Assembly (NCBI GenBank): GCA_946997485.1
Contig: CAMPVF010000005.1
Location: forward strand, 44,869 to 108,868
Direction: 5' to 3'
DNA from: an uncultured Atopobium sp.
GTDB taxonomy: Bacteria; Actinomycetota; Coriobacteriia; Coriobacteriales; Atopobiaceae
Length of the DNA: 64,000 nucleotides
Under the pieces are notes generated by a model. The model had not been told where the DNA came from, ran no database searches, and was given only the letters and a program-made list of their open reading frames with translations. Positions 9,776-18,413 of this stretch are shown one piece after another (within the stretch, counting starts at the first letter, position 1; every line of letters begins with the position of its first letter). Position numbers and translations under genes: made by a program.

Positions 9776-9850
9776 AAAAAACACGCTTGGATAAACCACG
9801 CGCAAAAGCGCGTGTCCTCTCGTTATCCAAGCTCGTGCTACTTTGAGCTT
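9776..9850 (-). promoter_or_regulatory. Leader with mutually exclusive terminator and antiterminator, upstream of the metal ATPase operon
   Basis: On the minus strand a hairpin with outer arms GCTTGGATAA (9832-9823) and TTATCCAAGC complement (9794-9785), enclosing a second stem CACGCGC/GCGCGTG with an AAAA loop (9797-9814), runs straight into six U residues (9781-9776): a textbook intrinsic terminator only about 27 bases before the start codon. The 5' arm overlaps an alternative partner: GAGCTT (9834-9829) can pair with AAGCTC (9850-9845). Forming that would break the terminator. No gene lies between this element and tRNA-Arg, so it reads as an attenuator or riboswitch-like leader for the operon. 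The ligand is unknown. Confidence 0.6.
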
Positions 9851-10101
9851 ACCCACAATTACGCACGAAAACAAGGAGATTTTGTCTGAGTATTCTGTGT
9901 TTGTTAGTACAAGTTAACCGGACACTAACTTTACCTGCGCAAACCATGTTTACTGTTGGGAGCGGGCAACAAAAATAGTTGGCAAGTTATGGTGGAATTG
10001 TGTGTACAGGTGGCGAGAAAGGCTGCATCTCTCCCGCGTTTACGGGTAATGCGAGCCCCGTGTCAACATCGCGCACATGAAGGCGCATCAGCATCGCACA
10101 C
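9851..10101. other. Non-coding stretch between the metal ATPase leader and tRNA-Arg
   Basis: I see no supported gene. It contains a 6-bp inverted repeat GTTAGT/ACTAAC around 9903-9930 flanking a GTTAAC palindrome, which could be part of the promoter or operator of the minus-strand metal operon. No clear -35/-10 pair could be assigned. Confidence 0.4.
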
Positions 10102-10126
10102 AAAAAAGGCGCCCAAAGGACGCCTG
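10102..10126 (-). terminator. Intrinsic terminator after tRNA-Arg
   Basis: On the minus strand GGCGTCC-TTT-GGGCGCC (one G-U pair) is followed by a run of six T residues, 11 bases beyond the CCA end of tRNA-Arg. Confidence 0.85.
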
Positions 10127-10136
10127 TTATAGGTGA

Positions 10137-10212
10137 TGGTGACCCCGATTGGATTCGAACCAACGACACCAGGTTTAGGAAACCTGTGCTCTATCCCCTG
10201 AGCTACGAGGCC
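10137..10212 (-). tRNA. tRNA-Arg (anticodon CCT)
   Basis: 76 bases with encoded CCA. Acceptor stem GGCCTCG pairs with CGGGGTC (one G-U at position 2 and one at 5), D arm GCTCAGGGGATAGAGC, anticodon stem CAGGT/ACCTG around loop TTCCTAA, and T arm TTGG-TTCGAAT-CCAA. The anticodon CCU reads AGG. It has its own terminator directly downstream. Confidence 0.95.
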
Positions 10213-10272
10213 AAAACTGTGTGAGCTGTGTTTATTATGACACAAGCCCGCGGCAGGTGCACGCCTGCCACA

Positions 10273-10974
10273 CTAACGCCTAAAAAATGCCTTAACCGAT
10301 TGCAACAATCCGGGATTAGCTTGTTTTTCGGCTTCAACGCGTGCAGCCTCGTCATTCAAAATAGAAATGAGCTTTTTGGTAGTCATGCCCGCAACGCGAT
10401 CGTCGGTAATGCGGCGAAGCGGACGCGTGGTGCGTATGTCATAAATAAACGAAATAATAACCAGAGCATATGCAACAACAATAAGCCCAATAACCACCAT
10501 GCCTGCCGGCGACGTGGGCGCGTTGTACGCTTCCCTGTAGCACAAATTTACAATCCAGGAGCACACAATAGCAGCAAAGCCGGTACCCAACATCGACCAG
10601 GTAATGTGCTGGTGGTGACGGTACTCAGGATTGCGGTTGAGTAAAATACGCGACACCGTAAGACGCCTATCGCGATCATCGCGCTCTTGCGCACGGGCAC
10701 GGCGGCGCTCAACCTTACTCATCTGCGACACAGGTGGTTTTTTCGATGCTTCGCGCACGCCGGCCGCCTTTTCGCGCGCAGGTTTTGCGCGTGCGCTCGA
10801 CGATTTAAGCGCGCCTTTCTTTTCGCCTGCAGGTGCATTTGCGCTGGTTGCAGCTTCACCACGACCATCACGCGCGGCTGTATCTGTCTCAGCTTTGGCG
10901 TCGTTGCCAAACGGAAGAGTGCCTGCGCGTTTTGCTTCTTCTTTAGCTGCGTTAATGGTGTCTAACAGTGACAT
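10273..10974 (-). CDS. Uncharacterised two-span membrane protein with basic disordered N-terminus
   Basis: 233 residues, starting MSLLDTINAAKEEAKRAG. Residues about 20-95 are Ala/Lys/Arg-rich and likely disordered; 85-110 is strongly basic (KVERRRARAQERDDRDRR). Two membrane helices follow at about 125-145 and 160-185, then a short amphipathic tail ending SVKAFFRR. No enzymatic motif is visible and I do not recognise the family; the start is supported by a plausible upstream AGGAGTA on the minus strand (complement of the bases just above 10974). It stands alone between tRNA-Arg and the two-component genes. The N-terminal basic patch suggests contact with nucleic acid or lipid head groups, but that is only a guess. 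Confidence 0.75.
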   Translation of the reverse strand: MSLLDTINAAKEEAKRAGTLPFGNDAKAETDTAARDGRGEAATSANAPAGEKKGALKSSSARAKPAREKAAGVREASKKPPVSQMSKVERRRARAQERDDRDRRLTVSRILLNRNPEYRHHQHITWSMLGTGFAAIVCSWIVNLCYREAYNAPTSPAGMVVIGLIVVAYALVIISFIYDIRTTRPLRRITDDRVAGMTTKKLISILNDEAARVEAEKQANPGLLQSVKAFFRR

Positions 10975-11192
10975 GCCTACTCCTTACCACCACGAAAACG
11001 CCTTATGCGCGGTGGTGTTCTTCATTGTTTGCGTATATGAGCGTATCACATACTACAGCACTTTCTCAACCAATTTTTGTGCTGCGCTACACACGTGTTG
11101 AAAAAAGAGCAGCTCACTCCACGTTCACCTTCATCCCCGCCCCGTGTTCAGTATGCATGAGCGTGCGGTTCACGTTCAGGTTCCATGCGCGC

Positions 11193-11226
11193 GCGGTTCA
11201 AGTTCAAGTTCAAGTTCAGTTCACCA
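11193..11226. repeat. GTTCAA hexamer tandem repeat downstream of the histidine-kinase gene
   Basis: Four to five near-perfect GTTCAA units in the 3' flank of the kinase gene; related GTTCA fragments occur from 11140 on. The rest of the 265-base gap (10975-11239) shows no gene. Confidence 0.6.
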
Positions 11227-11239
11227 TAACAGCGGACAC

Positions 11240-12886
11240 CTACATGCTTATAGCGTGCGTTTGTCCTTCTGCCACAGGCTGAACAAAGGGGATACTCAGC
11301 GTAAACGTGGTTCCCTTGCCCAGGGTTGATTCCACCGAAATACGGCCGTGGTGCTTATCGATAATTTCCTTCGTAAGCGCAAGACCAATGCCCAAACCGC
11401 CCGAAACACGTCCGCGGCTTGCGTCAGAGCGCCAAAAGCGCGCAAAGACGCGCGGAATATCCTCTTTTGCAATACCAATACCCGTGTCGCTCACAAAAAT
11501 GTTCACTTCACTACGCGTTTTCGAAATACCCGCAACAACCCAGCCGTCGCTTGGTGTATAGCGCAGCGCGTTTGACAAAATGTTAGTAACCGCCTCACGA
11601 ATAAGGTCGCTATCCATTTCTACCATGCATTCATGCTCGTTTGTTTTGTCGTCAAAGCGCAAACGTAAGCCCCGCTCAGAAAACATTTGCTGCTGCATGG
11701 CAACAAGGCTTTTTACCAGGTACACAGCGTCGGACGTTTCAATTTTAAGGGCACGCGTGCCATTTTCAATACGCGACAGGCGAAGCATGGCATCTACCAG
11801 GCGCGATAGGCGTCTTACCTCGGCTGCAACAGTTTCGTAGTGCTCGTTATCGGCGGGAAGCACACCGTCTTGCATACCTTCCACCGTTGCCAGCATCGCC
11901 ATAAGCGGCGTGCGCAGCTCGTGAGCAACATCCGACGTAAGCCTATGTTCAAATTTAATGTCGCGCTCAAGTTCGCTTGCCATACTATCAAAGGTTTCAG
12001 CAAGCCGACCAATTTCGTCGTCGCCCGTAAGCCCCGTTCGCGCAGTTAAATCACCATTTCGTATTTGTGCGGCGGTAGACGTAATGCGCTTTATCGGCTT
12101 GGTAAATGCGTGCGATGCGCCATACGAAAGCGCACATGCAAGCAAAATAGCAATGGTTGCAGCTGCTAAAATTGCAGCGTACGAATTGCGACGAAACACA
12201 TCGTCGCTTTTTGTTACGAGCGATTCAGAACCAAACGCCCACAAGCGCACCGCGCCCAAATATTCACCATCGCGTGACAAAATATCCGCGGATGCAGTAG
12301 CATTTTCGCTGATAGGCTGCCCGTCGTCGTTGGTAGGCACGGGAACCGAACGCGACGTTTGTGCATCGCGCGACGGCAGCGCCTCACCCACCTTAGAGCC
12401 AACAAGCACGTTGCCATACAGCACGTTGCCTTGTGCATCGGTAATTTCAATGCCTACATCACTTGGCAAGGCAAGCGATGCTGCACCCGTTATTACCGAA
12501 TTTTCCCAACCTCCATAGCGTGAATACTGTTTGCCCAGCGTAGTGGCTATTTTTTGTGCCATGTGCTGCATGCCGCTGCGCGTGTACGACTGGAACTGGT
12601 CTTCCCATACAACAGCCAACACAATGCTTAAAATAACCGCGGTCATAAACGCCGTAAGTGCAAAATACGCGGTCATGCGCCCCGTAAACGTTTTTGCAGG
12701 ACGCGTTGAGGCGTTGTGCCCCATGGTGTTAAACAGCACTTTTGCAGGGTCATCCACTTCACCGCGAAAATCGGCATACAGTGCATCCTGCATCGTTTCA
12801 TACAGCTCTTTTTGAGGAGCTGGCGAGGATGCCTGCGCATTGTTATCGTTAGGTTGAGTGGGCAACTCATTGGTGGGTTGGGTCAT
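11240..12886 (-). CDS. HAMP-domain sensor histidine kinase
   Basis: 548 residues. A cytoplasmic N-terminal tail of about 70 residues precedes membrane helix 1 (about 71-94), an extracytoplasmic sensor region of about 135 residues, and helix 2 (about 232-256). HAMP (about 257-310), a HisKA dimerisation domain with phospho-acceptor H322 in S-D-V-A-H-E-L-R-T-P-L, and an HATPase domain with N-box, D-T-G-I-G-I and G-L-G-I-G-L follow. It autophosphorylates and passes phosphate to the response regulator encoded upstream in the same orientation. A hairpin-T terminator lies between them, so kinase expression probably depends on read-through. The signal is unknown; the sensor has no recognisable ligand domain. 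GAGGTGAT precedes the ATG. Confidence 0.94.
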   Translation of the reverse strand: MTQPTNELPTQPNDNNAQASSPAPQKELYETMQDALYADFRGEVDDPAKVLFNTMGHNASTRPAKTFTGRMTAYFALTAFMTAVILSIVLAVVWEDQFQSYTRSGMQHMAQKIATTLGKQYSRYGGWENSVITGAASLALPSDVGIEITDAQGNVLYGNVLVGSKVGEALPSRDAQTSRSVPVPTNDDGQPISENATASADILSRDGEYLGAVRLWAFGSESLVTKSDDVFRRNSYAAILAAATIAILLACALSYGASHAFTKPIKRITSTAAQIRNGDLTARTGLTGDDEIGRLAETFDSMASELERDIKFEHRLTSDVAHELRTPLMAMLATVEGMQDGVLPADNEHYETVAAEVRRLSRLVDAMLRLSRIENGTRALKIETSDAVYLVKSLVAMQQQMFSERGLRLRFDDKTNEHECMVEMDSDLIREAVTNILSNALRYTPSDGWVVAGISKTRSEVNIFVSDTGIGIAKEDIPRVFARFWRSDASRGRVSGGLGIGLALTKEIIDKHHGRISVESTLGKGTTFTLSIPFVQPVAEGQTHAISM

Positions 12887-12934
12887 ATAATCACCTCGGA
12901 TACCGTGAAGAATGTGCGCGGGTTATACACGTGC

Positions 12935-12971
12935 AAAAAACCCTGAACCCAAACAAGCGGGCGCAGGGTTT
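12935..12971 (-). terminator. Intercistronic intrinsic terminator between response regulator and kinase genes
   Basis: On the minus strand AAACCCTG (12971-12964) pairs with CAGGGTTT (12945-12938), with further C-rich/G-rich pairing inside the loop, followed by a run of T residues. Only about 48 bases separate it from the kinase start codon, leaving no evident room for a separate promoter. Confidence 0.75.
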
Positions 12972-13033
12972 ATACCTATCAACGGTGCAGCTACCATGCA
13001 GCTAATCGTGCAGCACCTCATGCAACACGCGTG

Positions 13034-13756
13034 CTACGACTGCGTAGAAGTCGATGCACCCGCAGGAGCTTCAAAACGATACCCAACGCCGTGCACGGTG
13101 TACAACCAGCGCGGATTGCGCGGATCGTCGCCCAACTTTGCGCGAAGATTCTTTACGTGACTATCAATCGTGCGCTCGTAGCCCTCAAAATCGTAACCGA
13201 GCACTTTCTCAACAAGCTCCATGCGCGTATACACGCGTCCCGGATAGCGAGCAAGGGTGGTGAGCAGCTTAAACTCCGATGCTGTAAGGTCGATTTCTTT
13301 GTTTTCAACAAGAACTTTATGACCCGAAATATCAATAACAAGCTGACCAAAGTCGAGCACCTCAAGCGCGGGCTCAGCTTCGCTATGAGCACGACGCAAC
13401 AGCGCACGTACACGAGCAACCAGCTCACGCGGAGAGAACGGCTTAATGAGATAGTCGTCGGCGCCCAGCTCAAGACCAATAATCCTGTCTTCTACCTCGC
13501 CTTTTGCGGTAAGCATAATAATGGGAACGTTAGAAGTTTCGCGCACGGCACGACATACGCGCTCGCCCGAAAGTTTGGGCAGCATAAGGTCGAGGATAAT
13601 AAGATCGAATGAATGCTTCTCAAATTCCTCAAGAGCGTTTTGACCATCGCCAACACCGCGAACGAAATAACCTTCACGCTCAAGATATGCACTCACTGCT
13701 TCGCGAATGGTTTTCTCGTCTTCTACTAAAAGTATGCGCTTTTCATCTGAAGCCAT
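13034..13756 (-). CDS. OmpR/PhoB-family response regulator
   Basis: 240 residues from the ATG at 13756, where AAGGAGG stands 5 bases upstream; the longer frame lacks this. Receiver domain (about 4-118) has the acidic pair E-D near residue 12, phospho-acceptor D56 in L-I-L-D-L-M-L-P, T in M-L-T-A-K and the conserved K-P-F. A winged-helix DNA-binding domain (about 138-232) ends with the T-V-H-G-V-G-Y-R-F-E motif typical of OmpR proteins. It is first in a two-gene unit with the histidine kinase. Targets are not evident, but the divergent or adjacent Tat lipoprotein and envelope genes are candidates. Confidence 0.95.
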   Translation of the reverse strand: MASDEKRILLVEDEKTIREAVSAYLEREGYFVRGVGDGQNALEEFEKHSFDLIILDLMLPKLSGERVCRAVRETSNVPIIMLTAKGEVEDRIIGLELGADDYLIKPFSPRELVARVRALLRRAHSEAEPALEVLDFGQLVIDISGHKVLVENKEIDLTASEFKLLTTLARYPGRVYTRMELVEKVLGYDFEGYERTIDSHVKNLRAKLGDDPRNPRWLYTVHGVGYRFEAPAGASTSTQS

Positions 13757-13849
13757 GGAGGCCTCCTTTACTATCGAGAAGATACATGTTTGCAATCAGA
13801 ATTTTACATATATAGTTTAACATCAAAATTGGCGCGCAAGAGCGTAATA

Positions 13850-15118
13850 TTACATGCTAAACAAACGTACCACCATATTTTTTGGATAGCCGGTGTCTTT
13901 GTCCTTAATGGTTGCATAGGTAACAAAGGTTTTCTGCTCGCCCGCACACGCAGGGTACTCACCAAAGTCGCTACACCGGTTTGCCGCAGGCAGCACCGAA
14001 TAGCTCTTGGTAGCCGTGTTAATCACAAAGTACGACGTGCGATTGCGCACAATAAACGTGTCGCCACAGCCGCATACGGGCGCAGACGGCTCGCGCGAAA
14101 GCACGCACAGTCCATCGGTAGTGCCAATGTACGTGCCCATTTTGCCCAACAAACCACCCGATTGGTAATTTGCTGCAATCGAAAATGCAAATTTGTTCGA
14201 AATATATTGAACGTCAAGCGGTGCCACGCCGCTCGGTAGCGTAAGCGTAGCGATAGTCGAGCTAAATCCACTCGACAGCGTATACGCATTCATGCAATAA
14301 AGCTGACTTTTTTGCACCGTTAAGCGAGGAACTAGCACGCACGTGCCCTTTGAAATGCTCGGCGGACACGCAAACCTCCCGTTTGACTCAACTACCTGCT
14401 GCGCTTGCTCATCACCAAGCTTCCATATATATGCATACGAATGAGAACGCGCCTTTGACTTTTTTGGATGAGGACACACCTGCCACACCACACTCGACCC
14501 CGAAACCGCAAACTGCGCAGGCAAATAATCGCTGGTAGATTGCCACAATTCCAACACACTGCCGTGGGTGGCACCGTTTGCCATTGCTTGTGCATACAGC
14601 GACCAGTTGTGCGTTACCACATCAAGCTCAATCCATGCATACAACGCGTTTGAGCAGCGCACATCATAAATCACGTAATTTGCACTGTCTTTAGTGTACA
14701 CATCGGCAATAACGTCGCTTATCGTGCCTTTTTCGAGCGACAACACGCAGCCCTTAACCATAGGCAGTGCCAGCGCCGAAGGACTAATGGCGGCAATCAT
14801 GGTGCCGTCCGACGGGTAAAACGTGGTGCCGCGCGGAAACTCCCAGGCAGAGCCCGCTTTAAGCGGCATGTCAACCACGCTGTAATTGCTCTCGTTGGTT
14901 TGCGGGTCGATGATGTAGTCGGCGGGAATATCAGTTACCACGCCCGGTTGAGAAGGCGCACTCGCGCGCTTACATCCGCTGGTAGATACCGCAATTGCCG
15001 CAAGGGTGCCTGCTGCTGAGGTTGCACGCAAAAAACCTCGGCGGCTAAGACCCCACCTGCTGCGCGCCGCGGCCGGGTGGGCATGTGTGTTAGTATCCAA
15101 TATGCGGGGTAACTTCAT
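13850..15118 (-). CDS. Tat-exported lipoprotein, probable beta-propeller, function unknown
   Basis: 422 residues from the ATG at 15118. Residues 1-49 form a twin-arginine signal: S-R26-R27-G-F-L-R, a hydrophobic Ala/Val core and Cys49 after T-S-G, compatible with lipid attachment although Thr at -3 is a weak lipobox. The mature part consists of repeated blade-like segments rich in aromatic and Ser/Thr residues, suggesting a beta-propeller, with several cysteines (for example C-G-C-G). A GTG start at 15214 would add 32 residues before the signal and is less likely. It lies downstream of purB in the same direction. Tat export implies folding in the cytoplasm. I do not recognise a specific family. 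Confidence 0.75.
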   Translation of the reverse strand: MKLPRILDTNTHAHPAAARSRWGLSRRGFLRATSAAGTLAAIAVSTSGCKRASAPSQPGVVTDIPADYIIDPQTNESNYSVVDMPLKAGSAWEFPRGTTFYPSDGTMIAAISPSALALPMVKGCVLSLEKGTISDVIADVYTKDSANYVIYDVRCSNALYAWIELDVVTHNWSLYAQAMANGATHGSVLELWQSTSDYLPAQFAVSGSSVVWQVCPHPKKSKARSHSYAYIWKLGDEQAQQVVESNGRFACPPSISKGTCVLVPRLTVQKSQLYCMNAYTLSSGFSSTIATLTLPSGVAPLDVQYISNKFAFSIAANYQSGGLLGKMGTYIGTTDGLCVLSREPSAPVCGCGDTFIVRNRTSYFVINTATKSYSVLPAANRCSDFGEYPACAGEQKTFVTYATIKDKDTGYPKNMVVRLFSM

Positions 15119-15219
15119 ACTCAAACTTTCTTTATGCGCGGGAACGCCCAACTGCCGTGTGGCATGACTGATCAACCGCAAACACAGCAGCTCGGCCACC
15201 ATAGCAACGCCCACGCGCG

Positions 15220-16563
15220 CTAAAACTCCAAGCCTTTCAACCTGTCAAATACCACATCAACGTGGTGCAAAAACGTATGCGGATCAAAAATTGCATCAAG
15301 CGTAGCCGCCGAAAGCGTGCAGCGCTCGTCCTTTTCAAGAAAATCACGCAACGTGTGCTGGCCTGTACAATGCTGAATTTCGTGCCACGTGCTCATCGAA
15401 GCCTTTTGCACCACAGCGTAGGCGTCTTCGCGCGTAATACCCGTGTCTACCAGCGCAAGCAGCACCTTTGACGAAAAAATAAGGCCGCGCGTTTGGTTCA
15501 AATTGTATTTCATGCGCTCCGGATACAGCACAAGCCCCTTCACAATGCGCAACAAACAGTGCAGCATGTGGTCGAGGGCAATAAAACTATCCGCCTGCGC
15601 CACGCGCTCAGCCGATGAGTGACTAATGTCGCGCTCGTGCCACAGCGCCACGTTATCATAGGCTACCTGCGCGTTTGCCTTCACGACGCGCGCAAGACCG
15701 CACACCTTTTCGCAGGTAATGGGGTTGCGTTTATGCGGCATGGCACTCGACCCCTTCTGACCTGCGCGAAATGGCTCTTCTGCTTCAAGCGTATCCGTTT
15801 TTTGCAGCGCGCGAATTTCAGTTGCAATACGCTCGCACGTTGCCGCGCAACATGCCAGCACGCTCGCAACAAACGCATGGTGATCGCGGCTAATTACCTG
15901 CGTAGACACCGGATCTACCGCAAGATGCAAGCGCTCGCACACAAACTGCTCAACACGTGGATCGATAGACGAATACGTGCCCACCGCACCAGAAATTGCA
16001 CCATAAGCAATGTTCTGCCGCGCAAGCTGCAGTCGCTCGTAAGCACGCTTGAGCTCCCAGGCCCAGCTTGCAAACTTCAAGCCAAACACCATGGGCTCGG
16101 CGTGAATACCATGGGTTCTACCCACACACAAGGTGTCGCGTTCCTCAAACGCGCGCGTCTTGCACACCTCACCCAAGCTGCGCACTCGCTCAGATAAGCG
16201 GTCGATGGCCTGCGTTAAAATGTAGCACAGCGCCGTATCACCCAAATCGGTGCTCGTCATGCCATAATGCACCCAGCGGCTCGGCTTTGGCGCGCCCGGC
16301 TCCACATCGGCATCGATGTACTGAGCCATGTTCGTTAAAAACGCAATCACGTCGTGGTTGGTAACCTTTTCAATTTCGTCAATTTCATGGGCATCTACCT
16401 GCGCATGCGCACGTATCCACGCCGCCTCCTGCTTCGTTATGCCACTGTCGCCAATCTCCGCATGCGCCTCACACGCCAAAACTTCAACTTCCTGCCACAC
16501 CTTATATTTATGAGCGAGCGAAAAAAGCTCCCCCATTTCGGGCTCTGTATACCTATCAATCAT
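15220..16563 (-). CDS. purB: Adenylosuccinate lyase
   Basis: 447 residues, usual length for the short form of the fumarase/aspartase superfamily enzyme. The signature G-S-S-A-M-P-H-K-R-N-P-I is present at about 265, and the T-S-T-D-L-G-D and G-R-T-H-G-I-H-A-E-P motifs earlier supply the catalytic histidine and substrate contacts. It removes fumarate from SAICAR in IMP synthesis and from adenylosuccinate in AMP synthesis. It starts MIDRYTEPEMGELFS, the conventional start. It is not beside other purine genes; the lipoprotein gene follows in the same orientation. Confidence 0.97.
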   Translation of the reverse strand: MIDRYTEPEMGELFSLAHKYKVWQEVEVLACEAHAEIGDSGITKQEAAWIRAHAQVDAHEIDEIEKVTNHDVIAFLTNMAQYIDADVEPGAPKPSRWVHYGMTSTDLGDTALCYILTQAIDRLSERVRSLGEVCKTRAFEERDTLCVGRTHGIHAEPMVFGLKFASWAWELKRAYERLQLARQNIAYGAISGAVGTYSSIDPRVEQFVCERLHLAVDPVSTQVISRDHHAFVASVLACCAATCERIATEIRALQKTDTLEAEEPFRAGQKGSSAMPHKRNPITCEKVCGLARVVKANAQVAYDNVALWHERDISHSSAERVAQADSFIALDHMLHCLLRIVKGLVLYPERMKYNLNQTRGLIFSSKVLLALVDTGITREDAYAVVQKASMSTWHEIQHCTGQHTLRDFLEKDERCTLSAATLDAIFDPHTFLHHVDVVFDRLKGLEF

Positions 16564-16623
16564 GCAAACCTCGCTTTAGCAACTCATCGTTGTGTTTATA
16601 CCCGCACCGCGCTTCGTCAGCGG

Positions 16624-17436
16624 CTATTTTCCCTGCTTAATGGTAGAAAGCGGTGTAAGTTCCGCAACATCATATGCATCATCCCACGAAAGCTTTTGCC
16701 ACTGGCTCGCCTCAAAATCGCCCGCGCCGTCGCCATCCTGATATGTTTTTTCGCTCACCTTTTTAAGCGTGTTGCTAAAAAATGCATACAGCTCCGACTG
16801 GCACACGCCGTCTTTTTTGCGCGTATACAGCAGCGTTTCGTGTTTTACATTGCGACTTAAATATGCCTCAACTTTGCCGCCTCTTTCCAGGTTAAATGTT
16901 GTTTTTGGATGAGTAAACGAGTCTTCATAACCGCCCGACATAAGCACAGCTGCGCTGTACGACGAAGGATTATCAGCGTTGCCGTCGGTGCCCAAAAGCA
17001 CCACGTCGGCAATATTGTTTTTGTCGATGTCGCACATAAGATACTTGTATGTTTTAAATGCCGCGCCGTCCTTTTTCGCAAGGTACGTTTGCGGGTTCTT
17101 CAGCGCTTGTTCGTACTGCGTGTAGGCAACGTCAAGCTCTTTTTTACTGGTGTCGCCATTAGAATCGGCAGCACCGTTCTTGTCTTTTTTATTATCATCT
17201 ACCTGCGGCTGCGTTTGCGTAGGCTGCGATTGAGCAACTTGCTGCGCGGTTTGATTTTGTTGGTGTGCCTGTTGCTGCGTTGCATACACGTATGCACCAA
17301 AGGCAACAATTCCCACAACTAACACGCCACAAACCCCGTAAAGCAACCACGGACGTTTGGGTTTTTGCGTGTCGATGTCGGTAAATTGCCCCGGCTGATT
17401 AGACTGCGCAGGCGTGGGGTTGTTACATGTAGCCAT
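16624..17436 (-). CDS. Single-span membrane-anchored extracytoplasmic protein, unknown function
   Basis: 270 residues from the ATG at 17436, which has AGAAGGAATT immediately upstream. A short cytoplasmic Asn/Gln/Pro-rich tail leads into one membrane helix (about 33-55), then a Gln/Asn/Lys/Asp-rich linker (about 56-100) and a folded C-terminal domain of about 165 residues. The latter contains D-I-D-K-N-N-I-A-D-V-V-L-L-G, similar to calcium-loop repeats of VCBS/FG-GAP type, and two cysteines. No catalytic motif is evident. It precedes purB by 60 bases in the same orientation. Surface role is inferred from topology only. Confidence 0.72.
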   Translation of the reverse strand: MATCNNPTPAQSNQPGQFTDIDTQKPKRPWLLYGVCGVLVVGIVAFGAYVYATQQQAHQQNQTAQQVAQSQPTQTQPQVDDNKKDKNGAADSNGDTSKKELDVAYTQYEQALKNPQTYLAKKDGAAFKTYKYLMCDIDKNNIADVVLLGTDGNADNPSSYSAAVLMSGGYEDSFTHPKTTFNLERGGKVEAYLSRNVKHETLLYTRKKDGVCQSELYAFFSNTLKKVSEKTYQDGDGAGDFEASQWQKLSWDDAYDVAELTPLSTIKQGK

Positions 17437-17775
17437 AATTCCTTCTAACGTCATAGGTTTGTAAGACGATACATCTATTGTATCTAAAATAGCGATCGAA
17501 GATGCCCGCAACATCGCTGCACCATGCCTGCAGCACGCATGCGCCTGGCGTTCAGCAGGTATACCAGCTGCTCTGTGTGCGCGGCGTGCGCGTAGCGTGG
17601 CCGCGTTTCACGCGCGTTTCACGCGCGGTTCATCCGCGATTCCCGCGCACAGCACAAGTCGTGGATTTCTCTTCACAAATGAACATTTTTTATTTTTTCG
17701 GGTGCATTTATTCTCGTTTTGTAGGAAAATAATCTAGCTTATTGAGCACACCGTGCGCATAAGCGCGTGAGATGT
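17437..17775. other. Gap upstream of tRNA-Lys, with a GATACA inverted repeat
   Basis: No gene seen. At 17468-17484 GATACA and TGTATC arms flank 5 bases about 30 bases before the minus-strand gene, a possible operator. Around 17604-17650 there is a GC-rich run of degenerate TTTCACGCGCG units. AT-rich sequence at 17670-17740 likely holds the tRNA-Lys promoter, which I cannot place exactly. Confidence 0.4.
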
Positions 17776-17851
17776 GGGTCGTTAGCTCAGTTGGTAGAGC
17801 AGGGGACTTTTAATCCCAAGGTCAAGGGTTCGACTCCCTTACGACCCACCA
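17776..17851 (+). tRNA. tRNA-Lys (anticodon TTT)
   Basis: 76 bases with encoded CCA. Acceptor GGGTCGT pairs perfectly with ACGACCC; D arm GCTCAGTTGGTAGAGC; anticodon stem GGGGA/TCCC around CTTTTAA gives UUU; T arm AGGG-TTCGACT-CCCT. A T-rich stretch directly follows (17854-17870) and probably ends transcription. Confidence 0.96.
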
Positions 17852-18060
17852 CGTTTTTTTCTTTTTCTTACATATCTTCTTTCCTTGTCTTTAACAGGCT
17901 TAATGTAAAGCCATTAGTATATTCACCATAAACAAAAATTAGGACTTAAAGTTTGCAGAATTGCAAACAGAGATTAACGCGGAGTTCCAAAACCTTAAAT
18001 TAACGGAAGGTAACAAATGTTACATGTTGATTTCAATTTGGGGCTAACTTCAAATAATGG

Positions 18061-18089
18061 TTGATATTCTTTACTTCTCGTACTTAAAT
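18061..18089 (+). promoter_or_regulatory. Probable promoter of the trp T-box leader
   Basis: TTGATA (18061-18066) and TTAAAT (18084-18089) are separated by 17 bases, placing a start near 18096, just before the first T-box stem. The hairpins GTTTGCA/TGCAAAC (about 17953-17971) and GTAAC/GTTAC (about 18009-18023) lie upstream and may be regulatory. Confidence 0.5.
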
Positions 18090-18096
18090 AGTGGCA

Positions 18097-18413
18097 ATCG
18101 AATACACCAAACCGTTGAAGCGGAGATAACGGCAGTGATGCCTCTACAGAGAGTCTGCGATGCTGAGAATCAGGCGAGAAACAAGCTGTCAAATGGACCG
18201 CTGAGGGCGCAGTCAAATGAAGCCGAGCGAAAGCACGCAACTTCAGAGTATTCTGCGACGTAAGACGCACGTTACGCGTCGGAAATGTGTTGGCATTTCT
18301 TAAGAGCACAAACAATGTTTGTGAATCAAGGTGGCACCGCGGATAGCACTTGCATTATGCATGCAGCATTCGTCCTTGATGGAGCATATCCATGAGGGGC
18401 GATTTTTGTTTGC
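18097..18413 (+). ncRNA. T-box riboswitch leader of the trp operon, UGG (Trp) specifier
   Basis: The conserved T-box sequence AAGGTGGCACCGCGG is at 18328-18342. Stem I elements are visible upstream, including the AGAGAG-type GA motif near 18149 and, in the proximal bulge, AAA-TGG-ACC with the probable specifier codon UGG at 18194-18196. Downstream a terminator stem TCGTCCTTGATGGA/TCCATGAGGGGCGA (18370-18402) runs into five T residues (18403-18407). Known mechanism: uncharged tRNA-Trp pairs with the specifier and, by its CCA end, with the T-box bulge, stabilising the antiterminator. Position directly before trpE and the UGG specifier agree. Confidence 0.92.
18370..18408 (+). terminator. Conditional terminator of the trp T-box
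   Basis: Stem of about 14 pairs with a 5-base loop (GCATA) followed by TTTTT. Its 5' arm overlaps the antiterminator side (TCCTTG), as required for a T-box switch. Confidence 0.88.

Noticed and set aside
9987..10245. Short minus-strand reading frames overlapping tRNA-Arg
   Set aside because: They run through the tRNA and its terminator and have no ribosome site.
11140..11230. CRISPR-like array
   Set aside because: The GTTCAA repeats are 6 bp, contiguous and without spacers.
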